From Turnera subulata (taxonomy: Eukaryota > Streptophyta > Magnoliopsida > Malpighiales > Passifloraceae): a stretch of 64,000 nucleotides of DNA. Under the pieces are notes generated by a model. The model worked only from the letters and a program-made list of their open reading frames with translations. It ran no database searches and had not been told where the DNA came from. Positions within the stretch are counted from its first letter, which is position 1. Each line of letters starts with the position of its first letter. The stretch spans positions 1 to 64,000 of the forward strand of contig JAKUCV010000164.1 of NCBI GenBank assembly GCA_028386065.3, in the 5' to 3' direction. Of the stretch, positions 21,531 to 32,825 are shown piece by piece. The translations under genes and the position numbers were made by a program.

Positions 21531-23502
21531 TGGGTACCAATTTCACAAGGTATGGAAATACTCCCTGGGTCACCCAACTTGGGGATGTGAATCTGATGCT
21601 GCAGCTTGGCACTGCAGTTTGCTGTCAGCGCCACTGTTTGCTTTTCGATAGTGCGCTTGTTTGTAAGAATTTCTTTCAAAAATTTAGTATAGGTGGGCAT
21701 TTGATCCAGAACAGTGGTGAAGGGAATCTCCAATCTAATGCCACTGAGCATATCCACAAACTTACGGTAATGGTCTTCAAGTCTGCTCGTCTTGTACACT
21801 TGTGGATATGGCAGCGGGGGTTGGAATGGTACTGGCAGTGGTGTTTTCTTTAGCGCGGCTTCCTGTAGTGTCACTGGTTCAATTGCTACATCCTGTTTCT
21901 CCTTGGGTTCTGGTTGGACACCTTAGTTGGCTTAGGAATAGGATTTGGAAGCTCTTTTCCACTCCTTAAAATCACAGCCTGACACTGCTGTTTTGGATTT
22001 TCCTCCGGTTTCCCTGGTAACCTCCCTTGCGGCTGCTGCTGTTGTATAGCAAATTGCGCAACCTGATTTTCCAGCTTCTTATTGTGCGCCTTCAGCTGAT
22101 TTAGCTCCTTGTCCATCCTATTCTGACCTTCAAGTAGCTGCTTCATCATCTGGGTTAATTCTGAGTATCCTCCTTGCTATCCTCCTTGCCGCTGCTGCCC
22201 CTGATGCTGGTACCCTTGATTGTAGCTCTGGTTGGGGTTTGAACGCCAGCCCTGGTTATACCCCTGGTTGTAGTTGCTGTATGACTGATTTGGGCAGCGA
22301 TCTATGAAATTTGCCTCCTTCGAATTGTTCCCAGGACACTCAAGGAAAGAGTGAGGGCCACTGCAAATTTCACATACGCTATATTGGGGGATAAGTTGTA
22401 CCTGAGCTATAGGCTGTACTGGCTTGGTGGTCAAATCTTTCAGCTTCTTGGAGATTGCAGCAAACTGGGCCTCAATATTGGTGTTCTTATCAACATGATG
22501 CACTCCCCTTGCATTGCGGCGTGGCTCATCATCGTCTTCAAGGTTAAGCATGATTCTTTTGGCATCCTCATACGGTGCATGCTTAAACTTCCCATCAGGC
22601 GCTGCAGCATTGAGAGTGCACCTATCCTCAGGTGACATGGCGCGATAGAAGATCCCCAGCAGCGCTGGCGGGTACACCATATGAGCTGGGCAATGCTGGA
22701 TCAGATCCTGGAATCTCTCCCATGCTTGCACCATTGTTTCATTATATTTCTGCGTGAAATTGCAGATTTGCCACGAAGCTCATCCATCTTGGTGTCGGGG
22801 AAGTATTTCTTCAAGAATGCCTCCTCCATTTGTGCCCAGGTGGTGATGCTGCCCGCTGGCAAAGTTTTCAGCCATCGTTTGGCTCCATCCCTGAGGGAAA
22901 ATTTGAAAAGATGGAGTTTCTTGGCATCTTCAGAACATCCCTGATTTCGGGTGATGGCACAGATATCCAGGAAGTCCTCCAAGTGCTGGTTAGGATCCTC
23001 TAGCGCCGATCCTTCAAACTGCTTATTTTGCACCATTTGAACCAAGTTGGTTCGGAGCTCATAAGGTTGATCATTATTGAGTGGTGTTATGGCTCCAGTA
23101 GGTGCTGTATGGCGAGGTCGCATAAGCTGATTGATTGGCAGATTGGGGATGTTGGCGAAAGGATCGACAATATCATGGGCGACAACGTTTTGATGCTGGC
23201 GCTGCTGGTTCCTCGGGCCTACAGGATTGATGATATTGCCCTCATCATTCCTTGGTAAGTCATCCTGGCCGCGTGGGGGGGTTGATAATGTTACCCTCAG
23301 CATCCCGGCCATTGTTAGGAGGATTGATATGGGCCATGGTCGCTGACTCAATGGTCTCTGCTGCTTTCTGTTGCCTTGCTTGCCTGTGGTTCGCCCTAGC
23401 AGCACCTTTAATGTCAGGGATGTGTACAAGATCAGGCTTTTGACTCCTGGTTTGCATACACAATCGAGACACTGCTAGAGAGGGTACAACGTGCACTGTC
23501 AA
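21494..23502 (-). pseudogene. gag: Athila gag
   Basis: This is the structural protein of the virus-like particle, broken into at least four frames (23502-23260, 23429-22701, 22734-22177, then 22149-21494). The capsid core is at 23080-22770 (LEDPNQHLEDFLDI, RDGAKRWLKTLP, AFLKKYFP), matching the retrotransposon gag domain. A zinc knuckle of the Athila form CEICSGPHSFLEC lies near 22345-22385. A Gln/Asn/Tyr-rich tail and a short coiled coil (MDKELNQLKAHNKKLENQV) follow. The segment near 21500-21870 (DMLSGIRLEIPF, LGDPGSISIPCEIG) leads into protease. Confidence 0.9.
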
Positions 23503-23587
23503 CTACCTGTCGCAAGAAAACAAAGAAAATCAGAAAACAAAGAAGGCCTAATCAATTTAAAACACTAAGTAGTATTATTTAGCGCAG

Positions 23588-23605
23588 TCCCCGGCAACGG
23601 CGCCA
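23588..23605 (-). other. Primer-binding site, tRNA-Asp
   Basis: The plus strand reads TCCCCGGCAACGGCGCCA. This is identical to the 3' end of plant tRNA-Asp including its CCA-proximal bases, and it lies seven bases inside the 5' LTR. An Asp tRNA primer is typical of Athila-type elements. Confidence 0.9.
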
Positions 23606-23612
23606 AAAAAAT

Positions 23613-24773
23613 TGTTCGTGCAAAACCGGCTGCAAGTGCGCAGCGTTGCTGTAGTAAATAAGGTCGAATCACAAGGACTGCGAAATAACACTGTCCTTAG
23701 AGCTTTAGATCGATTAGACTATAAAACAACAAGTAAATAAAAGTATCAAATGGGTGAGGGTAATAAACTGAATAAAACAAAGTAAATAAACTAAAAGGGA
23801 GAGTAACAGCATGCACTGGTGAAGTGATTCAATAATAAAAGAACCTAGGTTGTCCGGGTTTCACTACAGTGGGTGCTGTCTAAATAATAAAACTATGGTT
23901 TGGCTAATTTATTCGTCTTCCTTGTAGGGCTCCCTAGTCTATGGTTTGGCTAACTTGTCTTGTTCAGTGCTTCGCTAGGTCGTCTAAGGTGCACAAGAGG
24001 GTGATCAGGCCGCATGCGCTGTTAAGCACTCCATACACAAATCAAAGAATAACGAATAATAGAAGCCAAAACACTAATTATTACTCAAACATAACTGTAG
24101 CTACATCCCATAAACCTAGATTAAGGAATTTAGTTCATGAAGAAACTAAAAACAACAAACAAACAAATAAGCGACAGCGGCATGCTGTCGGATTATGAAC
24201 CTAAAGTCTTCACTTGCTTTAATCGAATTCTTCAAGCTCCTTCTGCTCTGAAAGTTGTGTGTTCAGCTCCAGAAAGTAGAGAATTCGAAGATAGTCTTTA
24301 GGGTTTTTTTTGTTCTTTTCTATTTATAGAGAACAAATCTTCTGTTAAAACCCTAATTCTTGAGGAATAAGTTTTCTTCTCAAAACCTAGCAGCAAAAGG
24401 TATTCTTTCCTTCCTAGGAGTGTCCACGTGATCTTCAATAAAATCTCCTTGAATTTAGGTGCAAGTCTCCAAATTAATTATAAAAATCGGGACTTTGACG
24501 CCAGCGCCGCTGTCAGGGTGCATCTGGGCGCTGTCGCTGGTGCTGTTTGAACTGGAACTGGGCATTCAGCAGCGCCTTGCTGTTTTCGGGCCAACATTGT
24601 CAAAATCCACTCTAAGAAGGACCTAATTGCACCAGTAAGCAAACAAGAGCTAGGAAAAATAGAATTTGGTGTAAAAGCATGTGATTTTCTATCTAAATGC
24701 ATGAATTGATGCTAAATGCAGGGCCAAAAGACTACAGTGCATGCTGTAAAAGTGTGTAATTTCATGCTCATCA
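23613..24773 (-). repeat. 5' LTR of Athila element
   Basis: 1161 bases from TGTTCGTGC to CTCATCA. Relative to the 3' LTR it lacks about 180 bases near 23940, where a short foreign-looking joint (TATGGTTTGGCTAA) repeats sequence found about 45 bases upstream. It is followed by the duplication AGTAG at 24774-24778. Confidence 0.95.
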
Positions 24774-24778
24774 AGTAG

Positions 24779-26345
24779 TTGGATCAAGAGTTTATTGAAA
24801 TACATTTTCAATATCTAGTTTTTGATCCTCAAGCGAATTTGTGCGAATTTTTGATCCTCAAACGAATTTAAAAGTCCTCCAGAAGAGGTTGGTTTTTTCT
24901 GACACAATTGATAAAGTTCCAGAAGTAACTCAGGTACCTGAAATAAATGAAAATGATGAGATCTCAATTATAGTGTCAGGAATGAGATGGGACCGACGTG
25001 AAATAACCGTCAACGGAATACTTGTTTTATTTATGATGTAGCGCTAAATAAAAAGAGGATCATGAACCTACATCTGTTGGTGAAAGTAGGCACAGAATGA
25101 TTGGCCAAAATAGAGAAACGTAATTAAGGCTGTGTTAGACTCGCTTGTGAAGCGAGGAATTTTTCGGACCTGCAGTCCGTACAGTAGTGGTATAAAACCG
25201 GTCGATTATAAATGGGCGCTTGTGCAAAAAAGGGGGAAATAGTGCACGGCTTGTCGCATGTCGCGCAAGGTTTTGCTCGACGACCTGGTATTTAATTATG
25301 AGGAGATATACTCCCTTGTGGTGGATGCAATTATTTTAAGTATTTGATAAGTCTAGCAATATTTGAAAAAGAATTAGAAATGCATTTAATGGATACTATT
25401 ACAGCCTATTTCTATAGATCCATAAGTCATGACATATATATGAGAATCCCAGAAGGATTCATGTTGCCTGAAGCAACTAATTCCCGGGAATATACAAAAA
25501 TCAAGCTAAATTGATTTGAACCCTTTTCGGGTATACGTAGTGTGTACAAGTACATGCATGAACTTATTATTACTTATGTTGATGATTTATATCTATATGC
25601 AAATTTTTAGGATTTGAACTCCTGAAGAAGCTTCCGAATGCCGTGCAGTATTTTAAGAAAGAATTTGTGATGAAAAATCTCATAAAAGAATTAGACTGGT
25701 CCTGAAGTACCATATCATAGTGCAATTTATCTTGCTAGTAACATGAAGCCTGAAGCTTTGCCATAAACTTGTTTACAAAATATCTTTTTGCTCTAATTCT
25801 TTCATAAAGCTTGAAGCTCTCCATTATCTTTGGGTATAATGGACATGTGATTATTTTAACCTTGTGAGTCCAAGGAGTATATAGTTTGTTTTGCAGTAGC
25901 AGGTCATTTATTTGATCCGCATAAAGCGCAAGCAGATACCCGAAGTATCATGGCAAGTACAAAACAAAGTATCGTAGCTACAACTTCAAATAATGTGGAA
26001 ATTGTAGTTATACACGAAGCTAGTCGAGACTGTGCTTGACTAAGTTCGATGATGCTGCACATTCAAGAATCATATAGATAAGATAGTAAGGAAGAAGCTC
26101 CAACAACAAATTATGAAGATAATACTACCTACATTGCAAATGTCACAAACGATGACAAAGAAGATTGGCATGCGATGACATCAAGAAATCAAGGGATACC
26201 AATATGAGGGGGAGTAGAATACGCACTGCACTCTTTTTTCCTTCACCAAGTTTTTATCCCACTGGATTTTTCTTGGTCAGGTTTTTAATGAGACAGTTAT
26301 TCCAAAAACGTATCTATCCAATGTACAACGACATTCAAGGGGGAG
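24779..26345 (+). pseudogene. Tork-like copia reverse transcriptase / RNase H remnant, part 3
   Basis: Fragments in order along the plus strand are IYMRIPEGFMLPEA (25435-25475), ITYVDDLYLYA (25567-25600, containing the catalytic YVDD box), FKKEFVMKNL (25652-25682) and FDPHKAQADTRSI then TKQSIVATTSNN (25911-25993). These are the copia reverse transcriptase and RNase H in correct order, with many stops and deletions. The A/G-rich tract GGGGGAG at 26339-26345 is the polypurine tract before the short LTR. Confidence 0.85.
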
Positions 26346-26549
26346 TGTTATGAAAAAAGTGGTGAATAGCCGTTGTACCTACCAAGACCAACAACCCAAT
26401 ATTTAACTTTTGTTAAAAGCTAATGCTATATATACTCTGTAAACCACAACAAACTGAATTGAACTGGCTGAGCTTCTCCCTTCGTCTTCCCGTGCTGTTC
26501 TTCCTCTCATTCAACTAAATTCACAATTTTATTACCTAAATTTATAACA
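26346..26549 (+). repeat. 3' LTR of Tork-like copia element
   Basis: The tract GGGGGAG is followed by TGTTATGAAAA, and a matching end ATTTATAACA lies at 26540-26549, giving a 204-base LTR. It includes a TATATATAC-like TATA sequence near 26428. The partner LTR would be left of the window, so the call rests on position and ends. Confidence 0.7.
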
Positions 26550-27645
26550 ATAATTATTTTTTGACTTTAAATTATTTATTTATCATAATTTTAAGACTTA
26601 TTATTATTTTTATCTGAATGATTTATGTTATTTAAAATCAATTTTTTATTAAATACTATTTTTTCATTGACTTCTTTCTTCATACTATTATTATTTATGT
26701 AAATTCTACACTTATTTCAAATTATTTTTCATAAATTTTTATTTTTTCTATATTTTTATCAATAACTTAATTATAATCGTCAATTTTTATAAAAATTTTA
26801 TGCTAATCACTATTCCTTTACTTGATTTATTAATCCTTTATATAGATTTAGACTTGACTAAGTACTTATTTATCATCATTATTTTTAATTCAGCAACTAT
26901 AAATTTGTAACATTCACTTCCTTTCCTAACCAATTGAAACCAATGATTTTTCTTTAATTTTTTGATAGTTCATGACACTAGTTTTCTAAAATATATATTC
27001 TTTTTTTATATCTTTTTTATATAAATAATTTGATTATTTATTATGTTCAAGTTTAAGTAGTATTTTATTTTATTTATAAAATGATTGAAAGAGTGTAAAT
27101 ATTATAATTTTTCTTAAAACATTTTATTATGTATAGAGTCATATTCTTTTTCTTATGTATTTATGTTAACACTTTTAGAATTTATGTTGAAAATTTGAAA
27201 ATTTTTTGGTACAACATTATATTAATTGTCAAGTTTCAAATATCTTTTTGTGAGGGCAAATAATCTACTAACGTCTCACTACTTATTATTTCTTACACTT
27301 ATTTTTATCATTGCATTTTATTATTCATCTATTTTTAACTTTTTATTGTTTATTGAAAATTTTTTACTTAACTTAATACTAAAGGTAATGTATATTTTCA
27401 TAATTTCTATGTTATCTTTATGAGTGTAAATATTCTATAAACCTAATTTTTTTTCACCTTTACACTTTCTATCAATTTTAATTTTTGTCTACAAAAATTT
27501 TACCTGCGTAAGATAAGAGAAGAAATTTAAAAGATGATAATTTTAGTAGTTAAAAAATATATGAGTGTAGAAAAATTTGTTAAAAATAAAAAAAGAAAGC
27601 AAAAAAATAAATGAATGGGTCTAGTTTCTAACTAATCGAAAAAAT
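26550..27645. other. AT-rich spacer, no gene seen
   Basis: About 80 percent A+T with long T and A runs. The short open frames have hydrophobic, low-complexity translations and no recognisable motif. Confidence 0.6.
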
Positions 27646-27748
27646 TAGTCATTCATTATTTGTTACTATTAATATATAGATAGGGGTGCATGTCATTTAT
27701 TAGTGTATGGCATGTCATTCATGATGAAATTCTATACTAAAATAGAAT

Positions 27749-28002
27749 GAGGTTTTCAATCTTGTGTCTTAGGGGCACATGATAAGCACTAAATAAGAAA
27801 ATAAATTTCCACAATTAATGAATATCATTCCTATAGTAACTGAAATAACCTTACATTGTTATGTATTGAATTAATTACACAACACAATTATTGGTTATGG
27901 AAGTGTTATTTGAGTCACTAGGAAAATGGTACTCATTAATTATGAGAATTTATTTTCTTAGTGGCTTATCATGTGCCCCTAAGGCGCAAGATAGAAAAAC
28001 CC
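27749..28002. mobile_element. MULE-type MITE with 9-base TSD
   Basis: A 254-base element has about 60 bases of inverted similarity at its ends (CTTAGGGGCACATGATAAG on one side, its complement on the other). It is flanked by AAATAGAAT at 27740-27748 and 28003-28011. The neighbouring repeat unit at 28190-28220 keeps the uninterrupted sequence, which gives the empty site. A 9-base duplication points to Mutator-like transposition. There is no coding capacity. Confidence 0.9.
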
Positions 28003-28259
28003 AAATAGAATTATTATAAGGGACTACATGCCATTTATTATTTATTATTTTTAATATTTAAGTAGGATAAGTGTCATTCATTAATGCATGACGTAAAATT
28101 CATTATTTGTTACTATTAATATTTGGATAGGGATGCATGTCATTTATTGCTGTATGATATGCCATTCATTATTATGATGAAATTTTATGCTAAAATAGAA
28201 TTATTATAAGGGATTAAATGTCATTTATTATTTGTTATATTTAATATTTAAGTAGGATA

Positions 28260-29606
28260 TGTTGGGTTAAGGTAATTAGCATGTGCATTTAGTGCTTAAT
28301 TAATTAGTCAATTAGTATAAAATGGTGGTTTAGCTTAATTACCTAACTATGGATTTAATTGATTTTGATTATGACAAACTATGGTTAAGATGATTTTAAT
28401 CCACCTTCCAAACTACTAAATTAAATAATGAAATCAGATCTTTGGGGATTGAAGTTAGTGGGATAGATGCGAGAGTTAGTGGAGTAGGCTTGTTGGCTTA
28501 GTATGTATGAAAGGTCGTTTTTCATGGTGGTTGGACCACCCAACTTGACCTTGATAATCTTGAAACTTGGTGACACTTGTTGAAGCACCTCCCATAATCT
28601 ATAAACCTGGTACCTTGCTCATTTTGACTTTGTAGGTGTTGGATTAAAGTTCTGGACAAGTTTCATAATGGCTCATTTCGATTCTGTCCAACCTAGGATC
28701 ATCAAACCTAGGAGTATGCTAATCATGTGCAGGCTATCTTAAACTTTGAAGCCACCTGTTGGAGATTCTCCCATGTCTATAAAAACCTACCATTTCATTT
28801 CTTTCAACTTTGCAGGTGCTTGATTAAAGGACTGGAAAGCTCTCTCAGCGGAACAATTCGATTCAGACCAACCTAGGAAGATCCAATTTAGGAGTCTAAT
28901 AAGCATGTGCAGATCACTTTTTGGAAAATGGAGCGATGTACGTTCTGGCACCGACGATGCTAGATCCCGAGGTAGCAGAAAGTAACAACTAGCCGTTAGA
29001 TGATGAGGCTCCTACTTCCCCAACCTCTACAAATTGAAGGAAGACTGAAGAACTCAAGCTAGAGTTGCTATTGTGAAATTCTGACATTGTGAAAGCTGAG
29101 TTGTAGTTGCAGTTCTCCTATTGAGCCGAATTTGAGTTAGATTTTTGAGGCAAAAGTGTTGAGCTTAATTGTACATCTTCTTGACTTGGTCATTGAAGAT
29201 TCTTTATTGTGAGTGCAAACACATCTTAGTGGGGACTTGGGATTAGTTTTGTTAAGGTGAGAATCAACAAACCGGGGAGCTTTGTAGTGAGTGATAGGTT
29301 TGAGCTTGGCCTAGGAAAAGTTTGCAAAAGCTTGTGGTTGAACCCGAATAAGCCACAGTATAGTAAAGGTTATAAATCTCAAGGTGGACTCCTTGAGTAG
29401 CGGATGTAATCCTTAGTGGCGAACCACTCTAAATTGCTGTGCATATCTCTCTAACTCTTCTCTCTTAATTGTAGTTTAGTGTTTACATTTGTGTTCATAA
29501 TCTATAGTTTCCAGTCCAAGAAGGATTTGGCATCTGCTATGTCAAATCGGTGTTTAATTGAAAAATAGGCTAATTCACTCCCCCTCTTAGCCAAATTGGG
29601 CCAACA
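28260..29606 (+). mobile_element. Solo LTR, copia-like
   Basis: 1347 bases from TGTTGGGTTAAGG to GGGCCAACA, flanked by GGATA at 28255-28259 and 29607-29611. The downstream end CACTCCCCCTCTTAGCC resembles copia LTR ends. No coding frame is present and the family has no second copy in the window. Confidence 0.9.
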
Positions 29607-29699
29607 GGATACATGTCATTCATTAATGTATGACATATCATTCATTATTTTCCATTCTTAATATTTAAATAGGGATATTTAGCCAAATTAGGCCTACAA

Positions 29700-30560
29700 G
29701 ATATTTACTCAATTTTTGCCCAGATTTCTCGCTATAATCTTGACCATTAAGAGGTGCACGACCTCTGTACTCCCAAAACTCTATAAATAGGGCCTCCCAT
29801 TCGCATCCAAAGAACACAATTCTCTTTACACACATCCGCTCATAAGCTTGAGTGCTTGGAGAAACTCTACTTCTCCAAGCCTAGAAATAGTTTTATATGT
29901 AGAAACTCTGGAGAAATTTCGTGAGAAGCTTCAAGAAGAGGGAAGCAAAGATAGATCAAGAGGAGATCAAATATTGAGCTAAGAAGTGGGTGGAGAAGAT
30001 AACCCTATGCAAAAAGCTAGAGGAGGGCTACAAGAGGTAATCCTAGATCCCTTTTTATCCACTGTTTGCTGATGATTTGATGCTGATGATGCTGTTATTG
30101 ATGATGTAAGTATTATTGTGATGCCATGTTAAGAACTACGTGGGCTTTGAACCCGGTTTCCGTGGTACGTAGGTGGTTTCTAGTAGTGGAAACTCAAGCC
30201 CAAATATGTTTTTAATTTCCTTTAGTTTTAGCTTAATTTTATTTTATTATGTGATTTGTTTCCATACTATGCACTCATATACACAAGGAATACGATTGTA
30301 TTCTTCAATTACATAAAGTTTCACCCCAACACGGATGGGTGCCTAACACCTTCCCATGTGTGACGAACCCCCGAATCCAACAATCTCTTGCTCGTTATAA
30401 TCAGTTGCCTTAAGATATGTTGCCTAAGAAGGATGATGCCTAATGAAGGTATTTCCCTGAATTTTTCCAAAATAAAATTCGGGTAGCTTCTCCTTTGATT
30501 GTTAGATTGTTGGTTAAAAAGGAGGCGTAAAGGAATAGGTGAGGAGGCTTAAACAATTTT
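29700..30560 (+). mobile_element. Ogre/Tat-like LTR remnant
   Basis: The stretch contains TATAAATA at 29782-29789 and the phrases ACGTGGGCTTTGAACCC and GGTGCCTAACACCTTCCC, which I associate with LTRs of Ogre/Tat gypsy elements. Ends and duplications were not found, so the limits are approximate. Confidence 0.45.
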
Positions 30561-31748
30561 GGGTCGGGTCCTCACACTTTTTGGTCAAGCTTTGATGAGG
30601 CTTTATTTTCTTCAACACACTTTGAAACATGCTCATCGACGGATGAAATAAAATGAATAAGGTGAGCCAAGTCAATTTCTAGTTTTTTTTCCTTTTTTAA
30701 ATTTATTTTTTTGTGTACTTTAATATGGTTGGACAAGTCTTTTGGGTGGGAGAACCAGTCGGGTCGAGTCAGTTCGAAAGCATGCCATATTAGCATTTTT
30801 CATCATATTCTAGCAAGAAGTACCAAAACAAGCCAACTAGGGTTAACACACAGATGAGTTCCAGCTTTTATGCTCAACACATGAATGAAACAAGTCTTTA
30901 ATCTCAAAATTAATTTGAAATTATGCAAAAAAACAATAAATTAATTTATTTATGAATAATTGAGTAAGAAGAAATAGTGAAACATTAATGATTCTTCCCT
31001 AAATTAAAATTATTTATGTTTCATGAAGGATGATGGACAAGGAAGAAATGAAGGAAGATGGACAAGGATGTATAGCCATTGCTCTCAAAGAAAAGGGAGA
31101 GCCTCAACAATAGTAAACCTATCATACACACGATCCCAGATTAAAACACAAGGCCTAGGGTAAAATTCTCATACACATTTGATAGAATATAAGATTGCAT
31201 ACATGCATTCATTCTTGCTACAAAAGGGTACAACAACAAAGAAAATAGAAGAGAGAAGAACTCTTTCTTGAAGGTCCAAACAACTCCGAGGTACTGGTGC
31301 CTAGGTCCCATACGCCCTCACAGTCCCGAGCGGACGATGTAGATGGATCATGGATGGATAAGTTAGGGATGGCTCCTCCATGGAAGGAGCAGTTGCATGC
31401 TGAGTAAAGAATGACTGAGGCACTACGGGAAGAAGCCCCGACTACTGATCAGGAAACAATGATAAGTCAATAGCAGAAGAAGGTGCAGCAGCCTCCGGAG
31501 CAAGGGCCTGTCTAGCCGATTCCTAAGCAAAACGAGAACCACCTTGAACGGGTCTCGAGTGCGCCTTATGAGTGGGGATGGCGCGGCGTGACTGGATGGA
31601 AGAGGAAGAGCAATGAAAAGGAATTATAGGGCCATATGGAAACACTTAGCTCTTGAGTTTTTTTTACTTTTCAAAAGCAATTTTTAGTATCTGTATTGAG
31701 TTTAATCCTAATTTTTTGTACTTGTAGTGATTTTTCATAGATTTTGGT
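30561..31748. other. Unassigned region
   Basis: I recognise no gene or element. A 74-codon minus frame at 30572-30796 shows no known motif. The moderately GC-rich piece at 31260-31600 has no long frame and may be a decayed retroelement internal region. Confidence 0.4.
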
Positions 31749-32279
31749 TGTAACAGCCCGGGTAAAAAAAATTGGATTTTTACCGGGACTGTAAAAGTCT
31801 TTTTACCGTGATTTACCGTTGAATTAATCTTGGGTAATTAATTCAAGGTAAATCGGGCGTCTTTTTTCGTAACCGAGTCTTTTCCCGCGCTCGAGATTTT
31901 TCCGTGGATTTTTCGGGCCTAAGTCGGTATTTTTCGGGTCCCGGAATTCTCGGAAAAATCACACCGGAAAATAACTAAGGGGGTATCGGTTATTTTCTGG
32001 TCCGGACCGGACTCGCTCCATAATGCAGACAAGCTACATTATTGAACGTTCACAGGTTGAACAGTTCATTCACAGCTTGTAAAAAGAAATCAGGCACAAG
32101 AAGGGGGAAGGAAGAGGAGAGGAAGAAAAAAAAAAGAAGAAGAGAGAAAAAAAGAAAGAAAGGGAGAAAAAAAAAAAGGAAAGCAGGAAAAAAAGAGAGA
32201 AGAGGAAAATAAAAAGAGAAAAAAAAACAAGAAAACAAGAGGGGGAGAAGGAACTGCCGCCGAGACCTCGCCACCTCCA

Positions 32280-32724
32280 CCACAACCAGCCACCACGCAC
32301 CACCACCTCTGGCCGAGCCTCCCCAACCGCAGTCACCACCGCGCGACCCCTTCACGCCGCGCCGCCCTCGTCACCTCACCCTTGCTCGCCGTCGCCACCA
32401 GTGGGGACAGGCCCGAGCAAGACACACCGCCACGCCTCCACCTGCAGAACCGCCGGACGCTACCCGCCTTCACCAGAGTCGTCGTGGCCCTACAGTCGAC
32501 GTCGAGCCGAGCCCTCACCTGCTTCCGTCGCGCCATCCTCCTCCTCTGCTCCCGCTGCCAGCCTCTCTCATCACGACGCCTGCAGATCGTCGCCGCCCGC
32601 CCAGACGAAGCCAGCCGTCGCTCTCTCTCCGTCTCCGAAGCGCGTCGCCTCGACCTCGCGCCTCCTCTACCGTGCCGTCAAGCAGCTGCCCTCGCCGTCA
32701 ACCTCGCGCCACCGCCACTGAGAG
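32280..32724 (+). other. GC-rich exon-like segment of the LTR with splice donor
   Basis: About 445 bases of GC-rich sequence are open in the plus direction (Arg/Ser/Ala-rich translations without a known domain) and stop exactly at GAG|GTGAGT, a consensus 5' splice site at 32725. The donor is 975 bases from the LTR start. The related LTR ending at 42257 has a donor 971 bases from its start. Confidence 0.5.
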
Positions 32725-32825
32725 GTGAGTGCAGGAGCTGGATGGCGTGCGGGTCGACCCGCCACAGTGGGTCCGATCCGGAGGTTGATGGGTCAACAGA
32801 TGGGTATTTTGGATGTTGGGCTTGG

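Larger units (their letters stand above)
11202..24773 (-). mobile_element. Athila-type gypsy retroelement, near full length but mutated
   Basis: The element is bounded by TG...CA LTRs and the duplication AGTAG. Reading the minus strand from right to left gives 5' LTR, tRNA-Asp primer site, gag, protease, reverse transcriptase, RNase H, integrase, an extra ORF with an ATHILA-like domain, a polypurine tract and the 3' LTR. That order, the tRNA-Asp primer and the third ORF define the Athila lineage of Ty3/gypsy. Frameshifts and stops break gag, protease and pol. A solo LTR of family X sits in the reverse transcriptase (18530-20075), and the 5' LTR has a deletion of about 180 bases relative to the 3' LTR. 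It cannot be autonomous. Confidence 0.95.
27646..29690. repeat. Tandem repeat of about 180 bases, split by two insertions
   Basis: Units contain CATTCATTATTTGTTACTA, then GGATGCATGTCATTTATT, GCTAAAATAGAATTATTATA and ATATTTAAGTAGGATA in that order. After removing the MITE at 27749-28002 and the solo LTR at 28260-29606, about two and a half units remain with a period near 180 bases. Confidence 0.75.

Noticed and set aside
27226..27423. Small hydrophobic membrane-protein ORF
   Set aside because: It lies in about 80 percent A+T sequence where Phe/Leu/Ile-rich frames arise by chance, and no promoter or homology is visible.
32050..32355. Long minus-strand frames rich in Phe/Leu/Ser
   Set aside because: They are translations of a purine-rich tract on the other strand and have no domain character.
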